Positions 29,836-39,767 of a stretch of 60,849 nt of DNA are shown here, one piece after another. Position numbers and translations under genes: made by a program. Positions within the stretch are counted from its first letter, which is position 1. Every line of letters begins with the position of its first letter. The notes below the pieces were generated by a model. That model searched no databases. It was not told where the DNA came from and worked only from the letters and a program-made list of their open reading frames with translations. This stretch comes from Lentisphaerota bacterium (GTDB lineage: Bacteria; Verrucomicrobiota; Lentisphaeria; Victivallales; Victivallaceae): the NCBI GenBank assembly GCA_015061745.1, contig SUWB01000014.1, positions 1 through 60,849 on the forward strand, in the 5' to 3' direction.

Positions 29836-31265
29836 TTATTTTTCTTCTCTGTCCTTCTGCAGTTGTGCCTGCAGTGCTTTGACGTTGATTTTGCGCGGGA
29901 CGCAGTTTTCTTTCAAGGATTGTACTGCAGCTGTTCCGGCTGCCTGACCCATATTGCAGCAGCAGAGGATCAGTCGGGATGCCGCCTGTGCCATGAATTC
30001 AGAGGAAAGGCATCTTCCTGCTACAAGAAGGTTGTCGATCTTGACCGGAACCAGTGAGCGGTAGGGAATATCTGATGCAGTTTTTTTGAAGACTCTGTCG
30101 GCTCCCTGTCTGCCCCATCCGTCGGTCATATTTTCATAGCCGCAGGGCGGTTCAAGTGAACCCGGGTTGCCGGTGGAGGAAACATAACACACTTTGCCGT
30201 CGATGATCTCCTTTGCCCATTTGATATTGCCCACGCCGTCAGGATTGTGGAGATCAAAGTGGTGATTGGTGGCGGTAATGGCATCGTCAAACCGGGAGCC
30301 CCGGGCAAAGTCAAGGGTCTTGAGGATATATTCTCCCACCACCCGGCGGCTTTCACGGACTCCCAGCAGATTTGCCGTGTCGATGAGATAGGAGTTTTCA
30401 TAGCCGGGGACGTTTTCCCTGATAAACTTTGAAAAGAATTCTGCCTGTTCCCGTCCTTCCTGATACATACGGGTCAGGTCTCTGTTTGAAAGAGGGTCGC
30501 AGTTTCTGGAATGGGAAATACAGACGACGATCTCGTCTTTTGCACAGTTTTTGGGGCGTCCAGGCACGAAAACCTGCCAGTTGATATGGTTTTCAAACAT
30601 AATGGGCATTCTGCCGTCTTTGTGTGCTTCTTCAATAAGTGTGATCCATCTGGGATCTTTTTTTCTAAAATCGGAGTCCACATACTTTGCGTAATCCACG
30701 CCCCCCAGACGGAAGTCCAGTGAACAGGCCTGATGTTTGCCGTCATCGGGGCGGCCTGACATACATTCGCACCCCGCAAAGAACGCAAGATCGGCATCGC
30801 CGGTACAGTCGATGAAACGTTTGCCCATAATGACCTGTCTGCCGCTTTTACTTTCGACGACCACGCCCCGCACCTGATTGCCCTCCATAACGGCATCGAC
30901 GATTATGGTGTCCAGAAGCACATCTATATTGGCTTCCTTCACCATACGGTCAAGGATGAGTTTGTGCTTTTCAGGATCGGAGTTTCTCCGGGTATGGCCG
31001 TCGACTTCTTCCAGACGGTGGAGCATTTCGGCACTGATGCCTGTGGGGGTATCCATAGGAATGGGAACGAGTCCCACAGTTGCCAGACCGCCCAGGGCGG
31101 TGGCTTTTTCGATGATCAGCACTTTGGCACCGTGTCGTGCTGCCGCCAGAGCGGCTCCGAAGCCTGCCATACCGCCGCCGCAGACGACGATATCGTATTC
31201 TCCGGCGTTGGGGAGCTCCCGGGGGGAGCCATTACATTACCGTTTGCGAGGATCTTGTAGCTCAT
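29836..31265 (-). CDS. FAD-dependent oxidoreductase, start separated by an apparent frameshift
   Basis: The long frame (29836-31170, 444 codons) encodes a flavoprotein of the FAD-dependent oxidoreductase type with IIEKATALGG, FIDCTGDADLAFFAG and LLVAGRCLSSEFMAQAA. Its first ATG falls inside the nucleotide-binding motif: the codons just upstream, without a start, read YDIVVCGGGMAGFGAA. A good start exists at 31265 (MSYKILANGNVMAPPG, with AGGAG), but in another frame. A -1 shift at the C6G3 tract (31218-31226 on the plus strand as CCCGGGGGG) joins the two perfectly. This may be a real indel, a sequencing error or phase variation. It forms an operon with the ferredoxin upstream (21-base gap). 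Substrate unknown. Confidence 0.8.
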
Positions 31266-31286
31266 AGTTTTTCTCCTTTTTTCTGT

Positions 31287-31472
31287 TCAGCCTATTTTTT
31301 CCATGCGGATGGCGTATGATTGACAGTTGTCGGCGCATATCCCGCAGCCAACACATTTTGCAGGATCTATTTGTGCGCCATTGTGATCGAATGTGATAGC
31401 TCCCCGGGGACAAAGCCAGCGGCAGGTATCGCATCCGGTGCATCCTTCGGCGACAGCGATTTTTCTTTCCAT
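31287..31472 (-). CDS. Small ferredoxin with two 4Fe-4S motifs
   Basis: The 61-residue protein has two cysteine motifs of the bacterial ferredoxin type: C-T-G-C-D-T-C-R-W-L-C-P near 11-22 and C-V-G-C-G-I-C-A-D-N-C near 40-50. It should carry two [4Fe-4S] clusters and pass electrons to or from the FAD oxidoreductase whose gene follows by 21 bases. AAGGAG stands before the ATG. It is divergent from a regulator gene at 31584. Confidence 0.9.
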   Translation of the reverse strand: MERKIAVAEGCTGCDTCRWLCPRGAITFDHNGAQIDPAKCVGCGICADNCQSYAIRMEKIG

Positions 31473-31533
31473 AGTGCTTCTCCTTTTTCTGTTCCGGATA
31501 TAATATATCAGGAAAAATAAAAAAGAAAATGAT

Positions 31534-31561
31534 TTGCATTGTTGAAAAGTTGATGTATATT
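31534..31561 (+). promoter_or_regulatory. Promoter of the AraC-type regulator gene
   Basis: TTGCAT, 16 bp and TATATT in the divergent gap with the ferredoxin operon. The gap (31473-31583) also holds an A/T-rich TATAATATAT segment on the other side that could serve the ferredoxin operon. Confidence 0.45.
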
Positions 31562-31583
31562 GTCATTATGGAGTTATTTTATC

Positions 31584-32357
31584 ATGAAAACATTTTCTCT
31601 TGAACCTGAATTACAGACCTTTGAAGAATTGACCGGCTGCCGGATCTGTCTGCATATTTACAGTGATGTATTTTTCCGGGGCAATGTTTTACTGGTCAAC
31701 AAGCAGCGCAGATCCCACCGTAAGACCCATCCGGAGCGGTGCGGCAGGGAGCAGCGTTCTTACTGTATCCGGCATTGTATGCACGATCTTAACAAGCGGA
31801 TGGCATCTTCGCCGGAGCGTGATCTGTTTGCTGTCCACTGCCGGAAAGGATGTTTTGAACTGGTTTCCCCGGTCTACCGGGGCGGGCGGTGTGTTCTGAC
31901 AGTTTTTGCGGGGCTCCTTGATCCTGCGGACAAGAAGAAAGTGCGTACCATCGCCCGCCTGCTGCCGGTCTTTGCGGCGGGGCTGGAGGCGAAAGCGGCC
32001 AAGATCACTCTGCCGGAAAAATCCCTTCAGGGGAGCTATGCCGAAAGAATACAGGAGTTTATCGAGCAGAATTACTACAAGGATATTTCCACCGCGGATG
32101 CTGCCTCTGCTGTTCACATTTCTGTTTCCCGGCTCTGTCATATTCTGAAAGAAAACGGACTTGGCACATTTTCTCAAATGCTCACTGCCGAACGTATTTA
32201 TCACGCCAGACAGCTTTTGAGTTTTTCCGACCCTGACCTGCACCTTTATGAAATGGCTTTATTATGCGGGTTTCGGGAATATGAGCATTTTTCCCGTACA
32301 TTCAGAAAGGAAACCGGCCTTTCGCCGACTCAGTGGCGGAAAAAGCATCTGCTGTGA
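31584..32357 (+). CDS. AraC-family regulator with PocR-like sensor domain
   Basis: The 257-residue protein has a PocR-like N-terminal ligand domain (about 1-140: HPERCGREQRSYCIRHC, FAVHCRKGCFELVSPV), rich in Cys and His and possibly binding a metal or small ligand. Two helix-turn-helix units of the AraC type follow (about 155-257: ISTADAASAVHISVSRLCHIL and LYEMALLCGFREYEHFSRTFRKETGLSPTQWR). The frame opens at TTG 31560, but ATG 31584 has a GGAG ribosome site. It is divergent from the ferredoxin/FAD oxidoreductase operon, its likely target. Confidence 0.85.
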   Translation: MKTFSLEPELQTFEELTGCRICLHIYSDVFFRGNVLLVNKQRRSHRKTHPERCGREQRSYCIRHCMHDLNKRMASSPERDLFAVHCRKGCFELVSPVYRGGRCVLTVFAGLLDPADKKKVRTIARLLPVFAAGLEAKAAKITLPEKSLQGSYAERIQEFIEQNYYKDISTADAASAVHISVSRLCHILKENGLGTFSQMLTAERIYHARQLLSFSDPDLHLYEMALLCGFREYEHFSRTFRKETGLSPTQWRKKHLL

Positions 32358-32383
32358 AATTCAGACAATCTTGTTATGGATGT

Positions 32384-32412
32384 TTGACTTTTTCCGCAGG
32401 AAAAGGTATATT
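32384..32412 (+). promoter_or_regulatory. Promoter of the malic enzyme gene
   Basis: TTGACT, 17 bp and TATATT, about 40 bases before the start. The -10 box lies in the small palindrome GGTATATTATACC. Confidence 0.7.
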
Positions 32413-32453
32413 ATACCTATGCTGAGATCTTATTTTTATAAAGGAGTTTTTTT

Positions 32454-33797
32454 ATGTCCCCTGAAGAATTGAAACAGAAAGCTCTTGCCTATCACAGTGA
32501 AGGCAAACCCGGTAAAATCGTTGTTAAATCCAGTAAGCCCTGTACCAGTGCAGAGGAACTTTCTCTTGCCTATACTCCCGGCGTCGCTCAGCCCTGTCTG
32601 GAAATCAAAGCTGACAAGGAAAATGTGTGGCGTTACACTTCAAGAGCCAATACGGTTGCTGTCATCAGTGACGGAACCGCAGTTCTGGGACTGGGAAATA
32701 TCGGTGCTGAAGCAGGTCTCCCCGTTATGGAAGGGAAGTCTGTTCTTTTCAAGCACTTTGCCGCTATTGATTCCATTCCCATCTGTCTGAACCGTGTTTC
32801 CAACGCTGAAGGCAAGACAGATCCCGATAAACTTATTGCCGCCGCCGCCTGTCTGGAACCCAGTTTCGGCGGGTTCAACCTTGAAGATATCGCTTCTCCC
32901 GCCTGTTTCAAGGTGGAACGGGAGCTTAAAAAGATGCTTTCCATTCCTGTGTTCCACGATGACCAGCACGGAACTGCCATTATCTCTCTGGCCGCCATTA
33001 TCAACGGTCTGGCCATTGTGGGCAAGAAAATCGAAGATTGCCGTTTCGTTGTCAACGGAGCCGGTGCCGCAGGACTTGCCTGCAGCCGTTTCTATCTTAC
33101 CGCCGGGGCAAAATTGGAAAATATGACCCTCGTCGATATTAACGGCGTGCTTCATAAGGGACGTACCGATTTGAGCGAAGAACAGCAGATCTTTGCCAAA
33201 GATACGGAAATGCGCACTCTTGCTGAAGTGGTCAAAGGTGCTGATATCCTTTTGGGATTTTCTGCCCCCAACTGCTTCACTTCTGAGATGATTAAATCTA
33301 TGAACCGTGATGCCATCGTTTTTGCTATGGCCAATCCCACTCCTGAAATTTTCCCCGATGCCGCCATTGCAGCCGGAGCCGCACTTGCCGGTACCGGACG
33401 CAGCGACTTCCCCAACCAGATCAACAACGTTCTGGGTTTCCCCGGTATTTTCCGCGGTGCTCTGGATGTCCGTGCCAAAGATATCAATGAAGAAATGAAA
33501 CTTGCCGCTTCTGAAGCTCTTGCTGAACTGGCCCGGGCGGAATTTCCTGAAGATGTGAAAGCGGAACTCAAAAAGGCTTATCCCGCTGATGCCGCCAAAG
33601 GACTCTTTGACACCCCCGCAGGTTTGCGCCGTGAAATGGTCATTCCCAAACCTTTCGATCCCCGTGTGGTTCCCCACGTTGCCCGCAAGGTGGCTGAGGC
33701 TGCTATGAAGAGCGGTGTGGCTCAGATTGCGATTGATGATTTTGATGCCTATGAAGCAGAGGTTGCTGCCCGTATTGCAGCCTCAAGAGCTGAATAA
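32454..33797 (+). CDS. Malic enzyme (NAD(P)-dependent)
   Basis: The 447-residue protein matches the short bacterial malic enzymes: SLAYTPGVAQPC with catalytic Tyr40, VISDGTAVLGLGNIGAEAGLPVMEGK, FHDDQHGTAIISLAAIING with metal-binding Asp residues, and a Rossmann motif VVNGAGAAGLAC. It decarboxylates malate to pyruvate with reduction of NAD or NADP; the coenzyme cannot be told safely. It has its own promoter and terminator. With PEP carboxykinase nearby it fits a C4/C3 interconversion node. Confidence 0.93.
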   Translation: MSPEELKQKALAYHSEGKPGKIVVKSSKPCTSAEELSLAYTPGVAQPCLEIKADKENVWRYTSRANTVAVISDGTAVLGLGNIGAEAGLPVMEGKSVLFKHFAAIDSIPICLNRVSNAEGKTDPDKLIAAAACLEPSFGGFNLEDIASPACFKVERELKKMLSIPVFHDDQHGTAIISLAAIINGLAIVGKKIEDCRFVVNGAGAAGLACSRFYLTAGAKLENMTLVDINGVLHKGRTDLSEEQQIFAKDTEMRTLAEVVKGADILLGFSAPNCFTSEMIKSMNRDAIVFAMANPTPEIFPDAAIAAGAALAGTGRSDFPNQINNVLGFPGIFRGALDVRAKDINEEMKLAASEALAELARAEFPEDVKAELKKAYPADAAKGLFDTPAGLRREMVIPKPFDPRVVPHVARKVAEAAMKSGVAQIAIDDFDAYEAEVAARIAASRAE

Positions 33798-33818
33798 GCA
33801 CTTCCGTCTCTGAACTTC

Positions 33819-33851
33819 CGACTCCGGCCTTTTGACCGGAGTCGTTTTTTT
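33819..33851 (+). terminator. Terminator after the malic enzyme gene
   Basis: CGACTCCGG and CCGGAGTCG pair around an 8-base loop, followed by seven T. Confidence 0.9.
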
Positions 33852-33873
33852 GCCTTAAATTTTTGTATTTGCC

Positions 33874-33902
33874 TTGAAAAAAATCCTGTCAGGGTGTATG
33901 TT
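33874..33902 (+). promoter_or_regulatory. Promoter of the GH4 gene
   Basis: TTGAAA, 17 bp and TATGTT, about 40 bases before the GH4 start. Confidence 0.65.
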
Positions 33903-33943
33903 ATAGTAACTGTATTTTATTTTACCTATAAGGAAATTGTGTA

Positions 33944-35326
33944 ATGGCAAAAATTACATTTATGGGTGCCGGAAGCACCGTCTTTGTAAGAAATGTGCTC
34001 GGCGATTGTATGTGCCGGGAAACCTTGAGAGATTCTCATTTTGCCCTTTATGATATTGACGCTGAACGGTTGGAAGAATCCCGTTACATTCTCGATGTCA
34101 TCAATAAAAATATCAATGAAGGACGGGCCACCATTACCACTCATTTGGGCGTAAAAAACCGCAAGGCTGCTCTCAAAGGAGCAGATTTTGTCGTCAATGC
34201 CATTCAGGTGGGGGGATATGAACCCTCAACAGTTATCGACTTTGAGATTCCCAAAAAATTCGGACTGCGGCAGACCATTGCCGATACTCTGGGGATCGGC
34301 GGTATTTTCCGGGCTCTGCGGACCATTCCTGTGATGCTGGATTTCGGTTACGAAATGGAACAGGTGTGCCCCAATGCCTGGCTGCTCAACTATACCAATC
34401 CTATGGCGATGCTTACAGGTGCGATGCTCAAGGCTACCGATGTGAAAACTGTGGGGCTCTGCCACAGTGTGCAGGTGTGTGTGTCTTCTCTTTACGATAC
34501 TTTGGGACTTAAACCCACGGAAGAAGAATTCAAACGCACTCAGTACAAGATCGCCGGTATCAACCATATGGCGTGGCTTCTTGAACTGACCCGGGACGGT
34601 AAGGATCTTTATCCTGAAATCAAGAAACTTGCCGCCAGAAAAGTCAAAGAGTGGCGTAAAAATAAAGAGGAATTTATCAACGGCGGCCGCAAGATAATGA
34701 ATCAGACCCAGGGCGGAAATATGATCCGGCTGGAAATGATGCGCCTTTTCGGTTACTATGTGACCGAATCCAGCGAACACAACGCCGAATATGCTCCCTA
34801 CTGGATCAAAAGCCAGTACCCTGAGCTGCTGGATGAGTACCGTATCCCCCTTGATGAATATCCCAGACGCTGCGTCAATCAGATCGCCAATTGGAAAGCA
34901 ATGTATGAGAAGCTGCACAATGATCCAAAACTGGGACACACTATGTCTCACGAATACGGCTCTCTGATTATGGAAGCAATGGTCACCAACAAGCCTATCC
35001 AGATCGGCGGAAACGTTCTGAATAACGGACTTATCACCAATCTGCCCTCTGATGCAGTTGTTGAAGTCCCCTGTCTTGTTGACCGTAACGGCGTCCAGGG
35101 AACCTTTATCGGTGATCTGCCCACCCAGTGCGCCGCAATGAATATGACCAATATCAATGTCCAGCTGTTGACCATCGAGGCTGCTTTGACTTTGAAGAAA
35201 GAACGCATTTATCAGGCCGCACTTATGGATCCCCATACAGCAGCGGAACTCCCCGTGGACAAGATCATCAAGATGTGCGATGCCCTGATCGACGCTCACG
35301 GTGATATGCTGCCCAAATATAAGTGA
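33944..35326 (+). CDS. GH4 family glycosidase (alpha-galactosidase/alpha-glucosidase type)
   Basis: The 460-residue protein has the GH4 hallmarks: N-terminal NAD site ([11 protein letters not shown]), YDIDAERL, the metal ligands C173 (in CHSVQ) and H208 (in GINHMAW), and [14 protein letters not shown]4 enzymes cut glycosides by an NAD- and manganese-dependent oxidation-elimination route. CHSVQ is typical of the alpha-galactosidase/alpha-glucosidase/glucuronidase subgroup rather than the 6-phospho subgroup. No signal peptide, so cytoplasmic. A sugar-isomerase-like gene follows by 22 bases. Confidence 0.9.
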   Translation: MAKITFMGAGSTVFVRNVLGDCMCRETLRDSHFALYDIDAERLEESRYILDVINKNINEGRATITTHLGVKNRKAALKGADFVVNAIQVGGYEPSTVIDFEIPKKFGLRQTIADTLGIGGIFRALRTIPVMLDFGYEMEQVCPNAWLLNYTNPMAMLTGAMLKATDVKTVGLCHSVQVCVSSLYDTLGLKPTEEEFKRTQYKIAGINHMAWLLELTRDGKDLYPEIKKLAARKVKEWRKNKEEFINGGRKIMNQTQGGNMIRLEMMRLFGYYVTESSEHNAEYAPYWIKSQYPELLDEYRIPLDEYPRRCVNQIANWKAMYEKLHNDPKLGHTMSHEYGSLIMEAMVTNKPIQIGGNVLNNGLITNLPSDAVVEVPCLVDRNGVQGTFIGDLPTQCAAMNMTNINVQLLTIEAALTLKKERIYQAALMDPHTAAELPVDKIIKMCDALIDAHGDMLPKYK

Positions 35327-35348
35327 TTTCAAGGAAAGAAGATTGAAG

Positions 35349-36248
35349 ATGTATTTTTCCGGATTTGCAGACGAGGCTTCACCCTCTATTGACGGTCAGA
35401 TTGAAGTGACCAGAGCTCTGGGGTGGAAGTTTATTGAAGCCCGTCAGATCAACGGTGTCAATCTGCACGATGTTTCTGAAGAAGTTTTTGAAGAAATCTG
35501 CGGAAAATTGGCTGATGCCGGTATCGGTGTCAACTGTTTCGGCAGCTGCGTTGCCAATTGGAGCTGGGAACCCCTTGATAACGATCATTTCAATCAGACC
35601 CGCCAGCAGCTTGAACGGGCTGTCGTGCGGATGAAAAAACTCAACTGCACAATGATCCGGGGAATGAGCTTCAAAGCTCAGTGGGAACGTCCCGCCTGGG
35701 ATCCTGAAGTCGAAAAACACGTCTTTGCCAAAGTGGGGACGCTGGTCAGAATCTGCCAGGATGCAGGCGTTGAATATCTCCACGAAAACTGCAACAACTA
35801 TGGCGGTCAGTCCTGGAAGCATACATTGAAACTTCTGGAAAATGTCCCGGGACTCAAGCTGATTTTTGATACCGGAAATCCTGTGCTCAATTTCGACCGT
35901 TCACAGGGCGATGAACTGGATAAAATGCAGGATTCTTTTGAATTTTACTCCCATATAAAGGAGTTTATCCGTTACGTCCATATCAAGGACGCCGTCTGCA
36001 CCGAAAAGAAAATCGGTTTTTCCGGTGCCCGGTACACCTTTGCCGGTGAAGGCGACGGCAGAGTGCGTGAAGTCGTTGCCGATCTGCTTAAAAACGGCTA
36101 CGACGGCGGATTTTCAATGGAACCCCATATGGGTTCTGTTTTCCACGATACCGATAACGACAGCGGCGAAGACAAACGTAAAGAGATCTATATCGAATAC
36201 GGCCGCCGTTTTGAAAAGTTGATTGAGGAGTTGTCTCCTGTTAAATAA
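35349..36248 (+). CDS. Sugar phosphate isomerase/epimerase (TIM barrel)
   Basis: The 299-residue protein belongs to the xylose isomerase-like/AP endonuclease 2 TIM-barrel family: [30 protein letters not shown], later [28 protein letters not shown] and GFSMEPHMG, which supply Glu, Asp and His metal ligands. The chosen ATG (35349) follows AAGGAAAG and leaves a 22-base gap to the GH4 gene; an upstream ATG at 35301 would overlap that gene. It probably isomerises the sugar released or oxidised by the GH4 enzyme; the reaction is not established. Confidence 0.85.
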   Translation: MYFSGFADEASPSIDGQIEVTRALGWKFIEARQINGVNLHDVSEEVFEEICGKLADAGIGVNCFGSCVANWSWEPLDNDHFNQTRQQLERAVVRMKKLNCTMIRGMSFKAQWERPAWDPEVEKHVFAKVGTLVRICQDAGVEYLHENCNNYGGQSWKHTLKLLENVPGLKLIFDTGNPVLNFDRSQGDELDKMQDSFEFYSHIKEFIRYVHIKDAVCTEKKIGFSGARYTFAGEGDGRVREVVADLLKNGYDGGFSMEPHMGSVFHDTDNDSGEDKRKEIYIEYGRRFEKLIEELSPVK

Positions 36249-36280
36249 ACGGGCTTTGCCCTAACAAAAGGAAAAGTAAA

Positions 36281-38122
36281 ATGAAAGAACTGAACCAGGT
36301 TCCCGCCGCTGCCAGTGCAAAGCTGGTCGCATGGGTCAAAGAGTGGGCCGCTATCTGCGAACCCGATGCCATTTACTGGTGTGATGGCAGCAAGGAAGAA
36401 TACGATCGTCTCTGCGAAGAAATGATCGAATCCGGCCTTGCCGTCCGCCTGAACCCCGCAAAGCGTCCCAACAGCTTGCTGTTCCGCTCTGATCCTTCTG
36501 ACGTGGCCCGCGTTGAAAAACGTACCTTCATCGCTTCCGAAAAAGAAGAAGATGCCGGTCCCACCAACAACTGGATCGACCCCAAAGAACTGAAAAAGAC
36601 TATGCTCGACCTTTACAAAGGTTGTATGCACGGCCGTACCCTCTATGTGATCCCCTTCTCAATGGGTCCTGTGGGTTCCAAGATCGCCAAGATCGGTGTC
36701 GAACTGACCGACTCTGCCTACGTCGTTATCAATATGCACGTGATGACCCGCGTCGGCACCAGAGTTCTCGAAATCCTCGGTAACGATGACTTTGTTCCCT
36801 GCGTCCACTCCGTCGGTAAGCCCCTCGCCGAAGGCGAAAGCGACAACGGTCTGTGGCCCTGCGCTCCCATGGATCAGAAGTACATCGCTCACTTCCCCGA
36901 AACCCGTGAAATCTGGTCCTACGGTTCCGGTTACGGCGGCAACGCTCTGCTGGGCAAAAAATGTCTCGCTCTGCGTATCGCTACCGTTCAGGCCCGTGAC
37001 GAAGGCTGGCTGGCTGAGCATATGCTCATCCTCAAGCTGACCAATCCCCAGGGCGAAGTCAAGTATGTCACCGGTGCTTTCCCTTCCGCTTGCGGAAAGA
37101 CCAACCTGGCTATGCTTATCCCCACCCTCAAGGGCTGGAAGGTTGAAACCGTCGGCGACGACATCAGCTGGATGAAGTTCGACGACGAAGGTTACCTGCG
37201 TGCCATCAACCCCGAAGCCGGTTTCTTCGGTGTTGCTCCCGGTACCAGTATGAAATCCAACCCCAACGCTATGCTGTCCTGCTCCAAGGACACCATCTTC
37301 ACCAACGTGGCTCTCACCGATGACGGCGACGTCTGGTGGGAAGGCATCGGCTATGATGCTCCCGATCACCTGATCGACTGGAAGGGCAATGACTGGAAAC
37401 CCGGTCAGGTTGACGCCGACGGCAACCCCGTTAAGGCTGCTCATCCCAACGCCCGTTTCACCGCCCGCGCCTGCAACTGCCCCGCTATCGCTCCCGAATG
37501 GGAAGATCCTGCAGGTGTCCCCATTGCCGCTTTCCTGTTCGGCGGACGTCGTCCTTCCACCCTGCCTTTGATCTATCAGGCCAAGGATTGGGAACACGGT
37601 GTCTTTATCGGTTCCACCGTCGGCAGCGAAGTTACCGCTGCTGCTCTTGACGTCAAGGCCGGTACCGTCCGTCGTGACCCCTTCGCTATGCTGCCCTTCT
37701 GCGGCTACCATATGGCTGACTACTTCGCCCACTGGTTGAAGATCGGCGAAAAGGGTGCTGCCAAAGGCAACCTGCCCAAGATCTTCTGCGTCAACTGGTT
37801 CCGCAAGAACGCCGAAGGCAAGTTTATGTGGCCCGGATTCGGCGATAACAGCCGTCCTCTGGCTTGGGTTTTCGGCCGTTGCGCCGGAACCGCTGACGGT
37901 GTTGACACCGCCATCGGTACTCTGCCCACTGCTGAAGGCATCGACCGCACCGGTATCGAAGATGAAGTCACCGCCGCTGACCTCGAACAGCTCCTGGCTG
38001 TCGATGTGGAAGGCTGGAAGAACGAACTGGCTATGATTAAAGAACATTATGCCAAGTTCGGCGACAAGCTCCCCGCCGCTCTCGTCAAGCAGCTGGAAGC
38101 TCTGGAAGCCCGTCTCGGCTGA
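36281..38122 (+). CDS. pckG: Phosphoenolpyruvate carboxykinase (GTP)
   Basis: The 613-residue protein is the GTP-type PEP carboxykinase, interconverting oxaloacetate and PEP. The P-loop FPSACGKTN (267-275) contains the reactive Cys271 of the GTP class; [19 protein letters not shown] and the C-terminal [19 protein letters not shown] are also present. Codon use is that of a highly expressed gene. It starts 32 bases after the isomerase gene without a clear terminator in between, so it may be co-transcribed or have its own promoter in that gene. Two of the nine CATG sites of the window lie here. Confidence 0.95.
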   Translation: MKELNQVPAAASAKLVAWVKEWAAICEPDAIYWCDGSKEEYDRLCEEMIESGLAVRLNPAKRPNSLLFRSDPSDVARVEKRTFIASEKEEDAGPTNNWIDPKELKKTMLDLYKGCMHGRTLYVIPFSMGPVGSKIAKIGVELTDSAYVVINMHVMTRVGTRVLEILGNDDFVPCVHSVGKPLAEGESDNGLWPCAPMDQKYIAHFPETREIWSYGSGYGGNALLGKKCLALRIATVQARDEGWLAEHMLILKLTNPQGEVKYVTGAFPSACGKTNLAMLIPTLKGWKVETVGDDISWMKFDDEGYLRAINPEAGFFGVAPGTSMKSNPNAMLSCSKDTIFTNVALTDDGDVWWEGIGYDAPDHLIDWKGNDWKPGQVDADGNPVKAAHPNARFTARACNCPAIAPEWEDPAGVPIAAFLFGGRRPSTLPLIYQAKDWEHGVFIGSTVGSEVTAAALDVKAGTVRRDPFAMLPFCGYHMADYFAHWLKIGEKGAAKGNLPKIFCVNWFRKNAEGKFMWPGFGDNSRPLAWVFGRCAGTADGVDTAIGTLPTAEGIDRTGIEDEVTAADLEQLLAVDVEGWKNELAMIKEHYAKFGDKLPAALVKQLEALEARLG

Positions 38123-38142
38123 CACTTCTGAAATACAAAAAA

Positions 38143-38179
38143 CGGCGGCAGGAGTTTTCTCTCTGCTGCCGTTTTTTTT
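38143..38179 (+). terminator. Terminator after pckG
   Basis: CGGCGGCAG and CTGCTGCCG pair around an 11-base loop, followed by eight T and preceded by an A run. Confidence 0.9.
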
Positions 38180-38193
38180 GGGAGAATCAAGTG

Positions 38194-38565
38194 ATGGATA
38201 AAAAAACAAAGATCAAGTGTCCCCATTGCGGAGAAATGACCTTTCTCAGAGAAAAGAAAAATTTTGGAGATTCTTTTGCCGTGCAGGAAGTCAAATATTT
38301 TTGTATGTTCTGCGGCGGGGAGGCTGAACCGCCCCGGGAAGAAAAGAGTCCCGGAAAATCTGATGCGGCTCTGGATAAATTTTCAAAGATGTTGGGGGGA
38401 GAAGAAAAGGTCAAAAAGTTTTCCCTCGGGTTTGCTGACGGAGAGTCGCGTTTTTGTCTGCACTGTGTCAACTATATCAAGCATCCTTTTACCAGCCGGT
38501 GCGGCCTCTCCCTGAAAGAAATCGAAGCTACTGACAGTTGTGAGAATTTCCGGAAAAAAGAGTGA
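38194..38565 (+). CDS. Small zinc-ribbon-like protein of unknown function
   Basis: I do not recognise a named family. The 123-residue protein has two Cys pairs at the start (CPHC near 9-12 and CMFC near 37-40), as in a zinc ribbon, and a second Cys-rich part near the end (CLHC, then single Cys residues in SRCGLSL and DSCENF). The middle is charged. ATG at 38194 (a GTG lies directly before it) has GGGAG 9 bases upstream. It stands right behind the pckG terminator and has no obvious partner. Confidence 0.65.
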   Translation: MDKKTKIKCPHCGEMTFLREKKNFGDSFAVQEVKYFCMFCGGEAEPPREEKSPGKSDAALDKFSKMLGGEEKVKKFSLGFADGESRFCLHCVNYIKHPFTSRCGLSLKEIEATDSCENFRKKE

Positions 38566-38601
38566 GTTCGCCGGAATCTTTTTTAATTTTCTTTAATCCG
38601 G

Positions 38602-38630
38602 TTGTAAAGTTTTCACTTGCAAGTTATATT
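38602..38630 (+). promoter_or_regulatory. Promoter of the HlyD-like gene
   Basis: TTGTAA, 17 bp and TATATT, about 70 bases before the start. Confidence 0.65.
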
Positions 38631-38700
38631 ATAAGCGTATACTGAAAAAATTGCAGTATACCGGCTGGGGAGCCGTGATTATAATTTCGGGTGGGAAAAA

Positions 38701-39756
38701 ATGAAGAAAATTGCAATCTGTGTGTTGTGTGCCGTTGCAGGTGCTGCCGCGGCGTGGGGCGTGTGTCAGAATTTGTGCGCCAACAAGAAAGCGGCTGTGT
38801 CGGAAAGTGCTCAAAAGCAGACCGTTCCGGAGAAGAAAAAGAAGGTAATAACCGGGTACGGTTATATACGCGGATACAGTGCCACGACTCTGCGCAACAA
38901 GTATGCCGCCTTTGTGAAAAAGGTTTATTTTTATTCTGATGCCAAAGTCAAAAAAGGAGATTGTATCCTTGAATATGATGACTTTGATCTGCGTAAGAAA
39001 ATCATTACAACTGAAAACTCCATCGCTAATCTGAAACGGGAACTTGAACATTTGCAGACCCAGCTGGAACTGACTCTGCTTGATCCGCTGCCCTCAGATT
39101 ACCGTCACGTTACGCTCAAAACACGCAGAGCCAAAGAACTTCTTGACCGCTCCGAAAGAGAGTATCTGGCCTATAAAACCCTTTATGCCAGCAAAAGTGT
39201 TTCCGAACTGGATATGCGGAGCAAAAAACAGGCCTACGAAGATGCTCACGCTGCTTACGAGATCGCAGTCGCCGACCAGGCAAAGGTGAAAAAGGGTTTG
39301 CGGGAACTCAGAATCAAACAGGCTCAGCAGGATGTGGAAGCCTGTAAAACCAAACTTGCCGGATTGGAAAAAGAACTCCAAATCCTCAATGAAGAACGGA
39401 AATTTTACAAGATCATAAGCCCGTACGACGGTATTATCGTTACCAATTCCGATACGGTTTACGCCTGGAACAACGCTGCCGTTTCTGCTGCAGTGATCCA
39501 CAAGATCCACAAAGGATATTATATTTACTCCTACTTTGAGGAAAAGGATATTGTCCATATTCCCGATGGAACTCCCGGTAAATTTTATTCCACCGATGAC
39601 GGCCAAAGTTATGACTTGAAAAGTTTTGAAGTGAGTTCCAGCCGCACCGCTGTGGGCGAAAAAGTTTACCACCTGGTGAAGTTCCGCGTTCTTTCTCCTG
39701 TCGGGAAACGTGTCTCAATGGAAGGAAACGGCATCATCACTGTCGAGGTCCCCTGA
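38701..39756 (+). CDS. HlyD-like periplasmic adaptor protein
   Basis: The 351-residue protein has an N-terminal membrane anchor (about 5-22), a split biotinyl-lipoyl-like domain (VITGYGYIRGYSATTLRNKYAAFVKKVYF, then KIISPYDGIIVTNSD), and between them a long coiled coil (about 100-240, rich in Lys, Glu, Leu and Gln). This is the layout of HlyD/AcrA-type membrane fusion proteins, which bridge an inner membrane transporter to an outer membrane channel. No ABC, RND or TolC-like gene is next to it, so its partner is unknown. It is convergent with the gene at 39871. Confidence 0.8.
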   Translation: MKKIAICVLCAVAGAAAAWGVCQNLCANKKAAVSESAQKQTVPEKKKKVITGYGYIRGYSATTLRNKYAAFVKKVYFYSDAKVKKGDCILEYDDFDLRKKIITTENSIANLKRELEHLQTQLELTLLDPLPSDYRHVTLKTRRAKELLDRSEREYLAYKTLYASKSVSELDMRSKKQAYEDAHAAYEIAVADQAKVKKGLRELRIKQAQQDVEACKTKLAGLEKELQILNEERKFYKIISPYDGIIVTNSDTVYAWNNAAVSAAVIHKIHKGYYIYSYFEEKDIVHIPDGTPGKFYSTDDGQSYDLKSFEVSSSRTAVGEKVYHLVKFRVLSPVGKRVSMEGNGIITVEVP

Positions 39757-39767
39757 AAAAAAAGGTG

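Noticed and set aside
29836..31170. Use of ATG 31170 as start of the FAD oxidoreductase
   Set aside because: It would cut the protein inside its FAD-binding Gly motif, and it has no ribosome site; the frame-shifted start at 31265 has one.
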